DNA from: CAZMNY01 sp964567745 | GTDB lineage: Bacteria > Planctomycetota > Planctomycetia > Pirellulales > Pirellulaceae | NCBI GenBank assembly: GCA_964567745.1 | Contig: CAZMNY010000002.1 | Span: 1-64,000 of the forward strand | DNA length: 64,000 nt | Direction of reading: 5' to 3' | Shown: piece by piece, positions 17,781 to 27,478 of the stretch | How the letters are laid out: the number at the start of each line of letters is the position of its first letter | Position numbering within the stretch: position 1 is the first letter of the stretch | Notes under the pieces: generated by a model | Seen by the model: the letters and a program-made list of their open reading frames with translations, nothing else | What the model was told of the DNA's origin: nothing | The model's database searches: none | Translations under genes and position numbers: made by a program

Positions 17781-18608
17781 CTCATCGGGGCAGCTCTTTC
17801 GTACATGCAATTTTGGCTTGCTCGTCCGCCCGGGACAGGTCCGCCCGGGACAGGGCCGGCCGGTCCAAGTGTCGCCGCTAAACCGTTTCAACAGACATGG
17901 ACTCAGCAACCGATCATGCTCGTTGGCATCGGCGACAGCGTGACCGCCGGGCTCGGCACCAGTTCGACCGAGCTTTCTTACTTCTCTCGACTCGTGAAAA
18001 ACCTAACCGACGAATTTGCCGAAATGAAGGGTCGTTCACTTTCCATCGTGATCCCCGACCTGAAGACAAACAACTTGGCCGTCTCCGGCAGCAATTCGAT
18101 TCAGCATTTGAATCGGAAGAAGAAACTGCCGCTTCACGACAAAGACGTGTTCGGCATTGTTGTCATGACGACCGGCGGCAACGACATCATTCACTGGTAC
18201 GGCCGCAGTCAACCGCGAGAGGGTGCCATGTTCGGCGCGACAATGCCCCAAGCCAAGCCGTGGATTGTCAATCTCGAGAAGCGTCTCAACGGTATGCTCG
18301 ACATTATTGAGCAGAAGTTTCCGGGCGGCTGCGAGATCTTTCTGGGCGACATCTACGATCCGACCGACGGCGTTGGGGACGCGCCGAGTTTGGGAATGAA
18401 AGACTGGCCCGGTGGCTTGGGCAACCACGCCGCTTACAACGATGTCATTCATCGCTGCTGCCGGGAACGGGAGTCGACCCATTTGGTGCCAATGCACGAG
18501 ACATTCCTCGGGCATGGTAGCCATTGTCAGCAATTCTGGCGCGCCCATTACCGCTATGATGGTCCTCATTATTGGTTCTTCACGAACGTTGAGGATCCGA
18601 ACGATTGA
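17778..18608 (+). CDS. SGNH/GDSL-family hydrolase
   Basis: 276 residues as read from a TTG with GGAG four bases upstream. Block I is GIGDSVTAGLG with the catalytic Ser. Block III is TTGGNDIIHWYG with the oxyanion Asn. Block V, DGPHYWF, holds the Asp-x-x-His pair near the C-terminus. The product would be a secreted or membrane-anchored esterase or lipase. The N-terminus is half a membrane anchor followed by a short Pro/Gly repeat, PPGTGPPGTGPAGP, encoded by two copies of CCGCCCGGGACAGG (17826-17839 and 17841-17854). It precedes a sulfatase by 146 bases in the same direction. Confidence 0.78.
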   Translation: MLIGAALSYMQFWLARPPGTGPPGTGPAGPSVAAKPFQQTWTQQPIMLVGIGDSVTAGLGTSSTELSYFSRLVKNLTDEFAEMKGRSLSIVIPDLKTNNLAVSGSNSIQHLNRKKKLPLHDKDVFGIVVMTTGGNDIIHWYGRSQPREGAMFGATMPQAKPWIVNLEKRLNGMLDIIEQKFPGGCEIFLGDIYDPTDGVGDAPSLGMKDWPGGLGNHAAYNDVIHRCCRERESTHLVPMHETFLGHGSHCQQFWRAHYRYDGPHYWFFTNVEDPND

Positions 18609-18754
18609 GGATACGATGCGTTGCGGAGAATTTTTCTCCTTGAGATCGCTCGCGTCATGACGGCCACGAAGCCAAACAGCCTCGGCCAACCAGTTACCGA
18701 CACACTTCAGACTGACGCACAACACTCGAATACACAGCAAACGGAAAGACAGCA

Positions 18755-20341
18755 ATGACGAATCGTTTGACAAAGGGCGCCCTTACCAAGCTCGCCGCCA
18801 CCATGTTCGCCGCATTCTTGTGCATCACGGTTTGCGGCCAGGCGGAAGCGGCCAAACCCAATTTCTTGTTCATCGTCGTCGACGACCAGTCGCCGTTCGA
18901 CTTGAAGATCTACGACAACAAATCGATTCTCCAGACGCCCAACATCGATCGTCTCGCGTCAGAAGGCATGGTCTTCGAAGCAGCTCATCACATGGGTTCC
19001 TGGTCCGGCGCGGTCTGCACGCCGTCACGGCATATGATCATGTCTGGCCGCACGGTTTGGCATTTGCCCAATCGAGGACGCCGCTTGCAGAATCCAAACG
19101 CCGTAAACCCCAAGCTCGTCCCGCCCAACCTGGCTGAAAACACCCTGGCGGCGGTCTTCAACCGAGCCGGATACGACACGATGCGGACGTGCAAGAAAGG
19201 GAACAGCTACGAAGGTGCCAACGAACAGTTCACAGTACGGCATGACGCGACCAAACGAGGCGGAACGGAAGAGTCGGGAAGCGCTTGGCACGGCAAACAA
19301 GTTCTCGATTACCTCAACACGCGAGAAGCCGAGAAAGATAGCGATCCGTTTCTGATCTACTTCGGTTTTTCGCACCCGCACGACACTCGAGACGGCACGC
19401 CCGAGCTGTTGGCGAAATATGGCGCGACAAATCACAAAGACCGAAACGTCCTGCCGAAGGCGAATGATAAGCAACCGCCCTTGCCTATCAACTACTTGCC
19501 TGCCCATCCGTTTCATCATGGCCACCCCAACCTCCGCGACGAAGTTTCAGTGAAAGGTGTTTGGACGAAACGGGACGAACGGACGATACGAAACGAACTG
19601 GGTCGCGAATTCGCCTGTAGCGAAAACATCGACATCCAAATCGGCCGCGTGCTCGAAAAACTCGAATCGATGGGCGAGCTCGACAACACCTATATCGTCT
19701 ACACCTCGGACCATGGCATGGCGATTGGCCGACACGGATTGCAAGGCAAACAGAATCTTTACGAACACACATGGCGAGTGCCGCTGGTCGTGAAGGGGCC
19801 CGGCATCAAAGCCGGCACACGGGCGAAAGGCAATGTTTACTTGCTCGACATGCTGGCGACGTTCTGCGACCTGGCCGATGTTACGGCGCCGACAAGCAAC
19901 GAAGGGATCAGCGCGGCACCCATCTTGCGAGGAGAACGCGACACTTCGCGGGACGTGCTCTTCGGCGTTTACAGTGGAGGCACAAAGCCGGGTATGCGGT
20001 GCGTGAAGAAAGGCGACTGGAAACTGGTCAAGTACGACGTACTCGATGGAAAAGTCCGCGAGACTCAGCTGTTCAACCTGAAACAGAATCCCAACGAATT
20101 CATCAGCCAGCACCAAGATAAGAAAGTCACCTCGCTCAGCGGCGCCATGCCGAATAAGTCGCAGGTCAATCTGGCTAAAGACCCTCGCTATGCTGACAAG
20201 CTTGCCGAGATGGAGTCTCTTCTGCTCGCAGAAATGCGCAAGCACCACGACCCTTACCGTCTGTGGAATCAACCCGATGACGGATTGACTACTCCCAAAC
20301 AGCAACAGTCGCCACCCAAAAAGCGAAAGCCCAAAAATTGA
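18755..20341 (+). CDS. secreted sulfatase (formylglycine type)
   Basis: 528 residues with a Sec signal ending near residue 33 (AEAAKPN). FLFIVVDDQSP supplies the metal-binding Asp pair. AVCTPSRHMIMSGR contains the C-x-P-x-R motif whose Cys (about 88) is converted to formylglycine. Later metal and substrate motifs include FGFSHPHDTRD and YTSDHGMAIGRHGLQGK. Members hydrolyse sulfate esters, in planctomycetes often on algal polysaccharides; the substrate here is unknown. The C-terminus is Gln/Pro/Lys-rich. The stop overlaps the TTG start of the downstream fusion gene. Confidence 0.92.
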   Translation: MTNRLTKGALTKLAATMFAAFLCITVCGQAEAAKPNFLFIVVDDQSPFDLKIYDNKSILQTPNIDRLASEGMVFEAAHHMGSWSGAVCTPSRHMIMSGRTVWHLPNRGRRLQNPNAVNPKLVPPNLAENTLAAVFNRAGYDTMRTCKKGNSYEGANEQFTVRHDATKRGGTEESGSAWHGKQVLDYLNTREAEKDSDPFLIYFGFSHPHDTRDGTPELLAKYGATNHKDRNVLPKANDKQPPLPINYLPAHPFHHGHPNLRDEVSVKGVWTKRDERTIRNELGREFACSENIDIQIGRVLEKLESMGELDNTYIVYTSDHGMAIGRHGLQGKQNLYEHTWRVPLVVKGPGIKAGTRAKGNVYLLDMLATFCDLADVTAPTSNEGISAAPILRGERDTSRDVLFGVYSGGTKPGMRCVKKGDWKLVKYDVLDGKVRETQLFNLKQNPNEFISQHQDKKVTSLSGAMPNKSQVNLAKDPRYADKLAEMESLLLAEMRKHHDPYRLWNQPDDGLTTPKQQQSPPKKRKPKN

Positions 20342-22659
20342 AATTGGCAAAACCAACGCCGCTCGGCCCACTCGTTTCGTTCGGCACCATATTTCTAATC
20401 ACGGTGGCTTGCGCTGCCGATGACAAGGCGTCTCAACCGCAGCCTCAAGCTGAAGCGACGATCGAGCAACGAGCCGCCAAGCGAGTTGTTCAAATCGTCG
20501 CCCACCGAGGCGCCAGCGCCGAGCGGCCTGAATGCACGTTGGCTGCAACTCGACGGGCGATTGAAGTCGGGGCGACAGCCGTTGAAGTCGACGTCCGCAC
20601 GAGTCGCGATGGGCGACTGTTCATCCTTCACGATGCAACGCTCGACCGCACAACGAACAGCAAAGGCGCCGCCAATGCATTGACGCTTGCGCAACTCCAA
20701 AAACTGAACGCCGGCAGCCATTTCGACTCGAAGTATCGCAGCGAAACGATCCCCAGCCTCGTGGAAACGGCAGCGCTTTGCCGAGGCAAGATAGATTTGC
20801 TCCTCGACTTGAAAGAACAAGGCGACGAGTACGACAAGCAAGTCGCCGCGGTGATCCGCGAGCACGGCGATCCGGCCAAGACAATCGTTGGCGTTCGAAG
20901 CGTCGATCAAGCTCGCCGATTCCGCAAACTGCTTCCCGATTCAAAACAGCTGGCGCTGATTCCGTCCGTCGCGGACATCGAGAAGTTCGCCGACGCCGGT
21001 GCCGACTTCATCCGGCTTTGGCCACGATGGCTCGAGAAAGGCGACAAGCCGGTCAGACAAGTTCGCGCGACGGGGAAGCGGCTCCACCTCAACGGCGTGA
21101 CCGGTGATTTGAATGAAACGCTGCAGCTACTTCGCTACAGCCCCGACTCGCTTTCGTCAGACGATCCAAATCGGCAGAAGGCGACCTTGTCGCGAATCGC
21201 CGCGGGCGACGGACCGAGCCAGCAAATCCTGAAATTGATCGAAAAGCCCAAGACAGGCGCAATTATCACGCCGGGAGAATGCCGAGTCGGCGCACGCACG
21301 TTCTTGAACCGAAATTATGAAATGCTCGAGGCGCCAAAAGAGCTCGCCGGGTTGCCTCGATTCAGTTTCGCCGGCGGCTGCGGTCGAGGGGTTCACTTCC
21401 AATTTCGAAAACCGGCGGTCGTGTTCGCCGTGTTCGATTACAACAAAACAGGATTGTGGTCGTTTGAAGACTGGCAACAAGCGAAAGAGCATGGTTGGCA
21501 TTTGTGGCGAGCGAACGGCTATCGCGGTTCGAGCAACCCGAGTCTGAACGATAAACCTAACAGGGCGTCGATCTGGTTCCGTGAGTTTAAGAAGGGCGAG
21601 GCGCTGCCGGAGCTTCCGGCCTGGTGGCTCTGCCTTGCCGTGGTTGATGTAGACACTGCGAGGGAGATTGAGGGATTTAAAGAAGGTCTCGTCTCGCGCG
21701 CGAAGATGGACCGCTATTCGCATCCCCGCGCGGCTGCGCAGACTCGGCCGCTCGATGTGCCAGCACTCGACAGCGCCGATGAATATAGGAAATGGCGAGG
21801 AGAGCGTCGCCAACAGTTTGTCGACCGCATGCTCTACTCGTATGACGGCCGCATCGAGTTTGTTGAAGGCGACGTAGTCAAGAATGATTCGTTTGAGCAG
21901 CAGGAGTTTCATGTCACGCTCGACGGCAAACGGCTATTTCGCTACTTCCGGCTAGAACCTATACCGCGACCCAAAGCAGACCGGTTGCCGGCCGTTGTGT
22001 GTTTCATGGGGCACGGCAAGGTTGCTCAGATTCTGGAGGAAGACGAAAGCTATCAGCACGCCTGCGCGGCGAACTTTGCGAGAGCCGGCTATTTGGTTTT
22101 CGCGATGGAAAACATCGGCATGGAGCCGGGGCGAGACACCCATCACGATCTCGATCAGTCGCTCCGTCTCGAAGGCCATGGCTGGTACAGCCTGCTGTTC
22201 GCTCACCAGCGTTTGCTTTTGGATCGAGTCTTCTCGGACTCGCGCGTTGACGTCAAACGAGTTGGCGCGACGGGAGTCTCGACGGGCGGCCTGTTGGCTC
22301 TGAGTGCCGCCGCTATGGAACCGCGAATCGCCGCCGCTAGCATTCAAGGCATCTTCGGCAGCATGCGAGTTAGTTTCATTCACGATCGCAGTCGGCACTG
22401 CAAGTGTGGGGCCATCCCGGGCTTGTTGCCTCATTTCGACCTGCCCGAATTAGCATTGCTCGTCGCCCCCCGCGCACTGCACATATCCAATGGCGCCAGC
22501 GACGGCTTCTCGCCTTTCGAGGCCCGACGATGCCTCAAGCTCATCGAGCCCATCTATTTGAAGTCCGGCGGCCAACAGCCTCTCTTGAACGTGTCGCCCG
22601 GCGGCCATGAATTCGTACTCAAGCCCGCTCTCACATTCTTCCGCGAGCAGCTGAAATAG
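20338..22659 (+). CDS. glycerophosphodiesterase-alpha/beta-hydrolase fusion
   Basis: 773 residues with a signal peptide (FGTIFLITVACAAD). Start TTG at 20338 overlaps the previous stop by four bases. Residues about 50-275 are a GDPD domain: VAHRGASAERPECTLAA, VEVDVRTSRDGRLFILHD and LLLDLKEQGDEYD carry the usual His, Glu and Asp ligands. Residues about 300-440 form a middle domain of unclear type (FSFAGGCGRGVHFQF). Residues about 480-773 are an alpha/beta-hydrolase with nucleophile GVSTGG, acid in SNGASDGF and His in PGGHEF. A phosphodiesterase and an esterase on one chain suggest stepwise attack on a lipid or wall-polymer substrate; this is inference. It is co-directional with the SGNH and sulfatase genes. 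Confidence 0.82.
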   Translation: MKLAKPTPLGPLVSFGTIFLITVACAADDKASQPQPQAEATIEQRAAKRVVQIVAHRGASAERPECTLAATRRAIEVGATAVEVDVRTSRDGRLFILHDATLDRTTNSKGAANALTLAQLQKLNAGSHFDSKYRSETIPSLVETAALCRGKIDLLLDLKEQGDEYDKQVAAVIREHGDPAKTIVGVRSVDQARRFRKLLPDSKQLALIPSVADIEKFADAGADFIRLWPRWLEKGDKPVRQVRATGKRLHLNGVTGDLNETLQLLRYSPDSLSSDDPNRQKATLSRIAAGDGPSQQILKLIEKPKTGAIITPGECRVGARTFLNRNYEMLEAPKELAGLPRFSFAGGCGRGVHFQFRKPAVVFAVFDYNKTGLWSFEDWQQAKEHGWHLWRANGYRGSSNPSLNDKPNRASIWFREFKKGEALPELPAWWLCLAVVDVDTAREIEGFKEGLVSRAKMDRYSHPRAAAQTRPLDVPALDSADEYRKWRGERRQQFVDRMLYSYDGRIEFVEGDVVKNDSFEQQEFHVTLDGKRLFRYFRLEPIPRPKADRLPAVVCFMGHGKVAQILEEDESYQHACAANFARAGYLVFAMENIGMEPGRDTHHDLDQSLRLEGHGWYSLLFAHQRLLLDRVFSDSRVDVKRVGATGVSTGGLLALSAAAMEPRIAAASIQGIFGSMRVSFIHDRSRHCKCGAIPGLLPHFDLPELALLVAPRALHISNGASDGFSPFEARRCLKLIEPIYLKSGGQQPLLNVSPGGHEFVLKPALTFFREQLK

Positions 22660-22701
22660 TGAGCTCACGTCGACAGTTTGTCCCCTCCACAGCGCAAAAA
22701 T

Positions 22702-22731
22702 CGTTTAACCCGCCGCCGCCGCAGGCAAGGC
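22702..22731 (+). repeat. dispersed intergenic repeat, forward copy
   Basis: CGTTTAACCCGCCGCC followed by GCCGCAGGCAAGGC (overlapping). It lies in the 174-base gap between the fusion gene and the PPK2 gene and is the reverse complement of the copy at 27923. Confidence 0.65.
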
Positions 22732-22833
22732 CGTGGCAAACCGTCACGACTCGCTGCGACTGCCACCCGACCCGCTCTTAATACTAGGCAATACCCCTGC
22801 GCAGACACCTAAACCGTGAACTACACTGCCTAT

Positions 22834-24066
22834 ATGGGCAAGAAACGCAATCAGAAGCCGTCCGCTAATTCCGATTCTGCTGCAAAAAAGAGCGGTAAGA
22901 AATCGAAAAGCCGCAAGAGCACCAACCGCAAGAGCCGCAGTCGCAAGGGCGACAAAGTCGAGCGTCCGCGACGAGTGAGCAGCGGAGACACACCTGTCGT
23001 TTCGACCGAGTCCGGTATTCAGCGAGTTGTGGTGTCAGAATCGATACATGCGGCGCAGGAAGCAAAGATTGCCGCGGTAAACGACGTGATCGGCGAAGTC
23101 CCGCCGCACGACGCGGAGACGCTTGCTAAGATTCTCAACGTCATCATGAACGAGCTCTCTCCAGACGATGCGGAGGAGGTTCGCGTCAGGCTGCTCAAGA
23201 GTTCGGCCAAGGCGAGCCGCGACCTGCGAACGAAGCCGGACCAAGCGCTATCGTCCGACTGGCACAAAGGCGGCTACCCCTACAAGAATCTGCTTTCGCG
23301 GAAGGCGTACGAGAAACAAAAGTATCGACTGCAAGTTGAACTGCTCAAGCTTCAGCAATGGGTCAAGAAGACCGGCCAGAAAGTTGTCATCTTGTTCGAG
23401 GGCCGTGACGCCGCCGGCAAGGGGGGGGCGATCAAACGGTTCATGGAGCACCTTAATCCTCGTGGAGCTCGAGTTGTCGCACTCGAAAAACCAACCGACG
23501 AGGAACGCGGCCAATGGTATTTTCAGCGTTACGTAAAACACCTGCCCACAGCCGGTGAAATCGTGCTCTTCGATCGCTCTTGGTACAACCGAGCCGGAGT
23601 GGAGCATGTGATGGGTTTCTGCTCGCCCGAGGAATACGCCGAGTTCATGCGTCAAGTTCCCGAATTTGAACGCAACCTCACGCGGAGCGGCACCCATTTG
23701 ATCAAGTTTTGGTTCTCGGTCAGCCGCAAAGAGCAGCGTCGCCGATTCAAGAATCGTGAAGTGCATCCGCTCAAGCAGTGGAAGTTGTCGCCGATCGACC
23801 AAGCGTCACTCGATAAATGGGACGAGTACACGAAGGCGAAAGAGGCGATGTTCTTCAACACCGATACGGCCGACGCGCCGTGGACGGTGGTCAAATCGAA
23901 TTGCAAGAAGCGAGCTCGACTGAACGCGATGCGGTACGTGCTTCACAAGCTGCGTTACCCCGACAAGAACCTCAAGCGAATCGGCCAAGTCGATTCATTG
24001 CTAGTCGGGCGAGCCCACGTTGTCTACGAACGGGACGAACGGAACGCAGAGAGTCCTTTGCTTTAA
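22834..24066 (+). CDS. ppk2: polyphosphate kinase 2 (PPK2)
   Basis: 410 residues from ATG 22834; a GTG at 22816 is an alternative and neither has a good ribosome binding site. The kinase moves phosphate between polyphosphate and nucleotides. Walker A is FEGRDAAGKGGAIKRF, lid residues lie in EKPTDEERGQWYFQRYVKHL, and Walker B is IVLFDRSWYNRAGVE, all PPK2 hallmarks. The core covers residues about 135-395. Before it lies an unusual leader of about 50 residues rich in Lys, Arg and Ser (SGKKSKSRKS, NRKSRSRKG), which could bind polyphosphate or nucleic acid. The Walker A codons include a run of eight G bases that is still in frame. Confidence 0.92.
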   Translation: MGKKRNQKPSANSDSAAKKSGKKSKSRKSTNRKSRSRKGDKVERPRRVSSGDTPVVSTESGIQRVVVSESIHAAQEAKIAAVNDVIGEVPPHDAETLAKILNVIMNELSPDDAEEVRVRLLKSSAKASRDLRTKPDQALSSDWHKGGYPYKNLLSRKAYEKQKYRLQVELLKLQQWVKKTGQKVVILFEGRDAAGKGGAIKRFMEHLNPRGARVVALEKPTDEERGQWYFQRYVKHLPTAGEIVLFDRSWYNRAGVEHVMGFCSPEEYAEFMRQVPEFERNLTRSGTHLIKFWFSVSRKEQRRRFKNREVHPLKQWKLSPIDQASLDKWDEYTKAKEAMFFNTDTADAPWTVVKSNCKKRARLNAMRYVLHKLRYPDKNLKRIGQVDSLLVGRAHVVYERDERNAESPLL

Positions 24067-24093
24067 GACTTTCCGAGAGTAGCCTGCCCGCGG

Positions 24094-24789
24094 TTACGAG
24101 GCAGCTCGCTCTTCTCGTTGCACTGCTGTTTGCAACGGGCATGCTTCGGCATCGACCGACCCGCCCGTTCGATACGCTTTCAGCAGTCGGCGCGACTGCT
24201 CGGCGAGCAGTCGACGCACCTCTCGGCGTTTGCCTTTGACTCGAGCAATCTTCATGTCGTCGTAGGCCGTCGTTTGATGACGCAGCCAGGCGATCACGGC
24301 CGACTCGGCTCGCTTCTCGATCGGAATCCGCTGGGTGCGAGCGACGGTGCCGCTTCCGACGGGCGTTGCGTGAACGGCAACCGCTTCAGCAAGTTGTTGG
24401 GCAATTGCTGCATGACGCGGAGCAAAATCGAGAAAGCTGAGCACGGCGGCGCGAAAGTCTTCCACGTATGCCGACTGCTTTTTGTCTCGCCGCTTGGAAT
24501 CCGCTTCACGCCGTTTGGCGTAAGCATCTGTCGACCGCTCCGCATCGAGCTCGGCTCGCACCCGAGCAATTCGTTCGGCCGGCGCCCACACGCCTCGCGA
24601 AAATACGCGGTGCCCTTTCTTTTCCTTCACCGTCCAGCTCGCGCCGCCCGCCTTAACTCGCCGAGTCAGTCCGGCGTCGCCGGGGGGCAGCAGCTCCCAC
24701 GGATCGGGCACTTTCAGCAGTTGGCCTGCATCCGTACGGACGGTCCGCAAGTCGGGGCCTGGTGCCACTATTCTCGTCTCGTTCGGCAT
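24094..24789 (-). CDS. DUF2293-type protein
   Basis: 231 residues from MPNETRIVAPGPDLRTVRTD. The sequence matches my memory of the DUF2293 family: LLPPGDAGLTRRVKAGG, FSRGVWAPAERIARVRAEL and, near the end, HATPVGSGTVARTQRIPIEK and VIAWLRHQTTAYDDMKIARV. Arg/Lys-rich and helical, probably cytoplasmic, possibly nucleic-acid binding; no function is known to me. The frame is open upstream to 24936, but that part is not protein-like. Convergent with ppk2, 27 bases between stops. Confidence 0.78.
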   Translation of the reverse strand: MPNETRIVAPGPDLRTVRTDAGQLLKVPDPWELLPPGDAGLTRRVKAGGASWTVKEKKGHRVFSRGVWAPAERIARVRAELDAERSTDAYAKRREADSKRRDKKQSAYVEDFRAAVLSFLDFAPRHAAIAQQLAEAVAVHATPVGSGTVARTQRIPIEKRAESAVIAWLRHQTTAYDDMKIARVKGKRREVRRLLAEQSRRLLKAYRTGGSVDAEACPLQTAVQREERAAS

Positions 24790-24973
24790 CGCGTTGTTTT
24801 CGGCCTTTTCAGAAATTTTGCAAGTGCCCATTTGGGCTGTGGGTGTTGAATGTTGAATCGGCGTTCGCCATGATCGGTATTCGAATCTTTCTCTCAATCC
24901 CAACTGGGCGGTTTGGAGAAAGTTGCGTCTGGGCAAAGTAACCTACCCGAAAATCCCTCCTAACGGTCCCGCC

Positions 24974-26359
24974 ATGATTCGCCACGCGTCTGCGTTCGCC
25001 TTCCTCTTCAGCTTTCTCTTTCTGTTGCCGAACCTGAGGGCCGCAGACGGACCGATTCGACATGTCGTGCTCGTCAGCGTCGACGGACTCGCGGGCAGCT
25101 ACCTGAACGATCCACGAGCGAAGATGCCCAACTTGCGTGCGATCGCGGCACAGGGTGCGCAGGCTCGCGGCATGCTGACCAGCTTCCCCAGCGTCACGTG
25201 GCCCTCGCACACCTCCATCGTGACCGGCGTCCACCCCGCTCGACATGGCGTCATAGGCAATTCAGTTTGGAATCGAAAGACGAGGAAAGGAGTGACGTAT
25301 ATCGGCGACCCGGTATTGACCAAAGCCGAAGCGATTCGCTCGCCGACTCTTTACGATATTGCCAACGAGGCCGGGCTCTCGACGGCCAGCGTGATTTGGC
25401 CCTGCTCCAACGGTGCGACAACGCTTGACTGGATCATTCCAGATTCAAACAAGACGGCGATTCACGCCAAGTACACGACGCCCGGATTCGCCGACGAACT
25501 GGCGCGAGAGGGCATCGACATCTCGAAACTTGGCGAGTGGGGTTGGGGAAAACAGTTCTCAACTGAACGCGACATCGTCTACACGCAGGTAACGAAGCAT
25601 CTGTTGACGAAACACAAAGTCAATTTGATTCTGGTTCATCTGATTACACCCGATGGCGTCGAGCACGCTTACGGCCCCAATACGCCTCAAGCGTTTCAAG
25701 CAGTCGGGGAAAGCGACCAACGAATTGGTGAGATTTGGGAAGCGTTGCAGAGTCCGCCGTTTGCTGGGCGTTCAACGATGTTCGTCGTTTCCGATCACGG
25801 ATTCGCGCCCTACCGAAAGCTCATTCGACCGAACGTCGCCTTACGAGATCTTGGTTTAATCAAGACCGACGAGCAAGGCAAAGTGACCGAGCGAAAGGCC
25901 TGGTGTGTCGCTCAAGGCGGTTCGGCGTTCATTTACTTATTGGACGAGAACTTGACTTCAGAAACGAGCAGCAAAGTGGGCAAACGCCTCGCTAATTTGG
26001 AAGGCGTCATGAGTGTGATGAGGCCAAACCAATTCGCCAAGCTCGGCGTCCCCAAAGCGTCGGAGAATCCTGAAGCGCCCGACCTGGTTCTCACGACGGG
26101 GCCTGGCTATTCTTTTGCCGGCAATGTGACGGGCGAGGCCGTCGCGGACGCGGGCGGCAACAAAGGATCGCACGGTCACGATCCACGGCCCGACTACATG
26201 CACGCTCTGTTTGTCGCCGCAGGAGCGGGCATCCAACCTGGCACCAAGCTGGAAACGATTAACAACGTCGACGTCGCACCCACCATCGCTCATCTGCTCG
26301 GCCTAAAAATGAAGTCTGATGGTCGAGTGCTAAAAGATGCGCTCAAGAGTTCCGACTAG
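24974..26359 (+). CDS. secreted NPP-type phosphodiesterase (alkaline phosphatase fold)
   Basis: 461 residues. A signal peptide (FAFLFSFLFLLPNLRA) is followed by VVLVSVDGLAG with the first metal Asp. SFPSVTWPSHTSIVTG contains the Thr nucleophile in the pattern of nucleotide pyrophosphatase/phosphodiesterases. TPDGVEHAYGP, VVSDHGFAPY and NKGSHGHDPRPDYMHALF supply the remaining Asp/His ligands. It would cleave phosphodiester or pyrophosphate bonds outside the cytoplasm. The start is placed at the first ATG before the signal peptide; no clear ribosome binding site is seen. Confidence 0.88.
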   Translation: MIRHASAFAFLFSFLFLLPNLRAADGPIRHVVLVSVDGLAGSYLNDPRAKMPNLRAIAAQGAQARGMLTSFPSVTWPSHTSIVTGVHPARHGVIGNSVWNRKTRKGVTYIGDPVLTKAEAIRSPTLYDIANEAGLSTASVIWPCSNGATTLDWIIPDSNKTAIHAKYTTPGFADELAREGIDISKLGEWGWGKQFSTERDIVYTQVTKHLLTKHKVNLILVHLITPDGVEHAYGPNTPQAFQAVGESDQRIGEIWEALQSPPFAGRSTMFVVSDHGFAPYRKLIRPNVALRDLGLIKTDEQGKVTERKAWCVAQGGSAFIYLLDENLTSETSSKVGKRLANLEGVMSVMRPNQFAKLGVPKASENPEAPDLVLTTGPGYSFAGNVTGEAVADAGGNKGSHGHDPRPDYMHALFVAAGAGIQPGTKLETINNVDVAPTIAHLLGLKMKSDGRVLKDALKSSD

Positions 26360-26425
26360 ATCCATTGCCGTGGCAGAGGCTTCCAGTCGCAGGAGCGAAA
26401 GGAACGGCGTGACACCCGAACTTGA

Positions 26426-27390
26426 AAGCACCTCAAGAAGATCTTGCGCTGTTCGGAAAAGAGTAGCGAACGAGTCTATTTCGCTGCCTTTGATGTTATT
26501 CAAGCGATCACCAAGTTGGGGAAGCGAAAAAAGCATCGCTCGGCCGCTATCGAAGCGTTGCAAACTGTAGCGCTCTAAGCCTACGGACCTCGACGTGGCT
26601 CCGCCGCCAATGGCCTGGCCGAGCTGTTGACGCAAGACGATTCCGATTGCTTGCCCTTTCTCCGCAAAGGTCTGAAGAACGAGGACATCGACTACGGCTG
26701 TCTGTGCGGCCTGATCAAAGTGATTGGTGCCGATGCCTACAAGGACATTGTCGCTCTCATCGTTAACAAAAGACGAAGTCTTGATAGCCGCTCATCGTCG
26801 CTAAGTGCGATTTGCGACCATAGCGGACAGACATTCAATGAAGACCTGCCCGTGTTTGCCGACATGAAACCGTCGGACCTGCCTGTCGCTCAGATACAGG
26901 ACTGGGCGAATGCAGGCTTTCCGGATCGTCTGCCCGAGAAAGTCGAGACACTAGTCGCGGCGCTGGCCAAACTTGGTATCGAGTTGCCGGAGGATTATGC
27001 GAAATTTTTGACCAAAAACATCGAGCGTCGGATAGTTACGATTTCGATGACTGTTGTTGGGAGCTAACGCCCGCCTCGAAGCTGCTAACTAAAACGAACA
27101 TCGATGGCAAAAGGGTCGCGAACGTTCAGCAACTCAAACGATACGCGGCCGGACTCAAGGCAACGCTCGGTGCCGACGAGACAGAATACGGCAAAGGCAA
27201 ACCCTATTCGCTCAATCGACTGGCTGCTGGCATAGCAATCGGCACGGACGACTCCGGCGACGTCATGTACCTCGACTCAAATGACAGCAACTCCGTTTGG
27301 ATTTTTCACCACGACGGCATGGACGTGAAAAGCGTCAAAAACATTTCGCGCGTGGCTTCGCAAAGCAGAAAAAAGTGTAGAATCGACTAG
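26426..27390 (+). pseudogene. broken HEAT-repeat + SUKH (SMI1/KNR4) protein gene
   Basis: Two frames together read as one protein. Frame A from 26426 gives helical HEAT-like units (VYFAAFDVIQAITKLGK, HRSAAIEALQTVAL), an in-frame TAA at 26576, then LAELLTQDDSDCLPFLRKG, ICDHSGQTFNEDLP and DWANAGFPDRLPEK up to LGIELPEDYAKFLTKN. A one-base loss near 27025-27035 shifts into frame B, which continues SYDFDDCCWELTPASKL and ends with the SUKH core IAIGTDDSGDVMYLD, SVWIFHHDGMDVKSV, stop at 27388. SUKH domains are found in immunity proteins against contact-dependent toxins and in other interaction modules. Only 146 residues remain in one frame. Upstream parts cannot be recovered. Confidence 0.72.
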
Positions 27391-27478
27391 CGTGTTCGAT
27401 GCTCCGCCCTATTCGTTTCCCGAATTCCGGGGCTCGAAGCGTCACCCTAACACTATCAACTTGGCGAGGTCATTCGAT

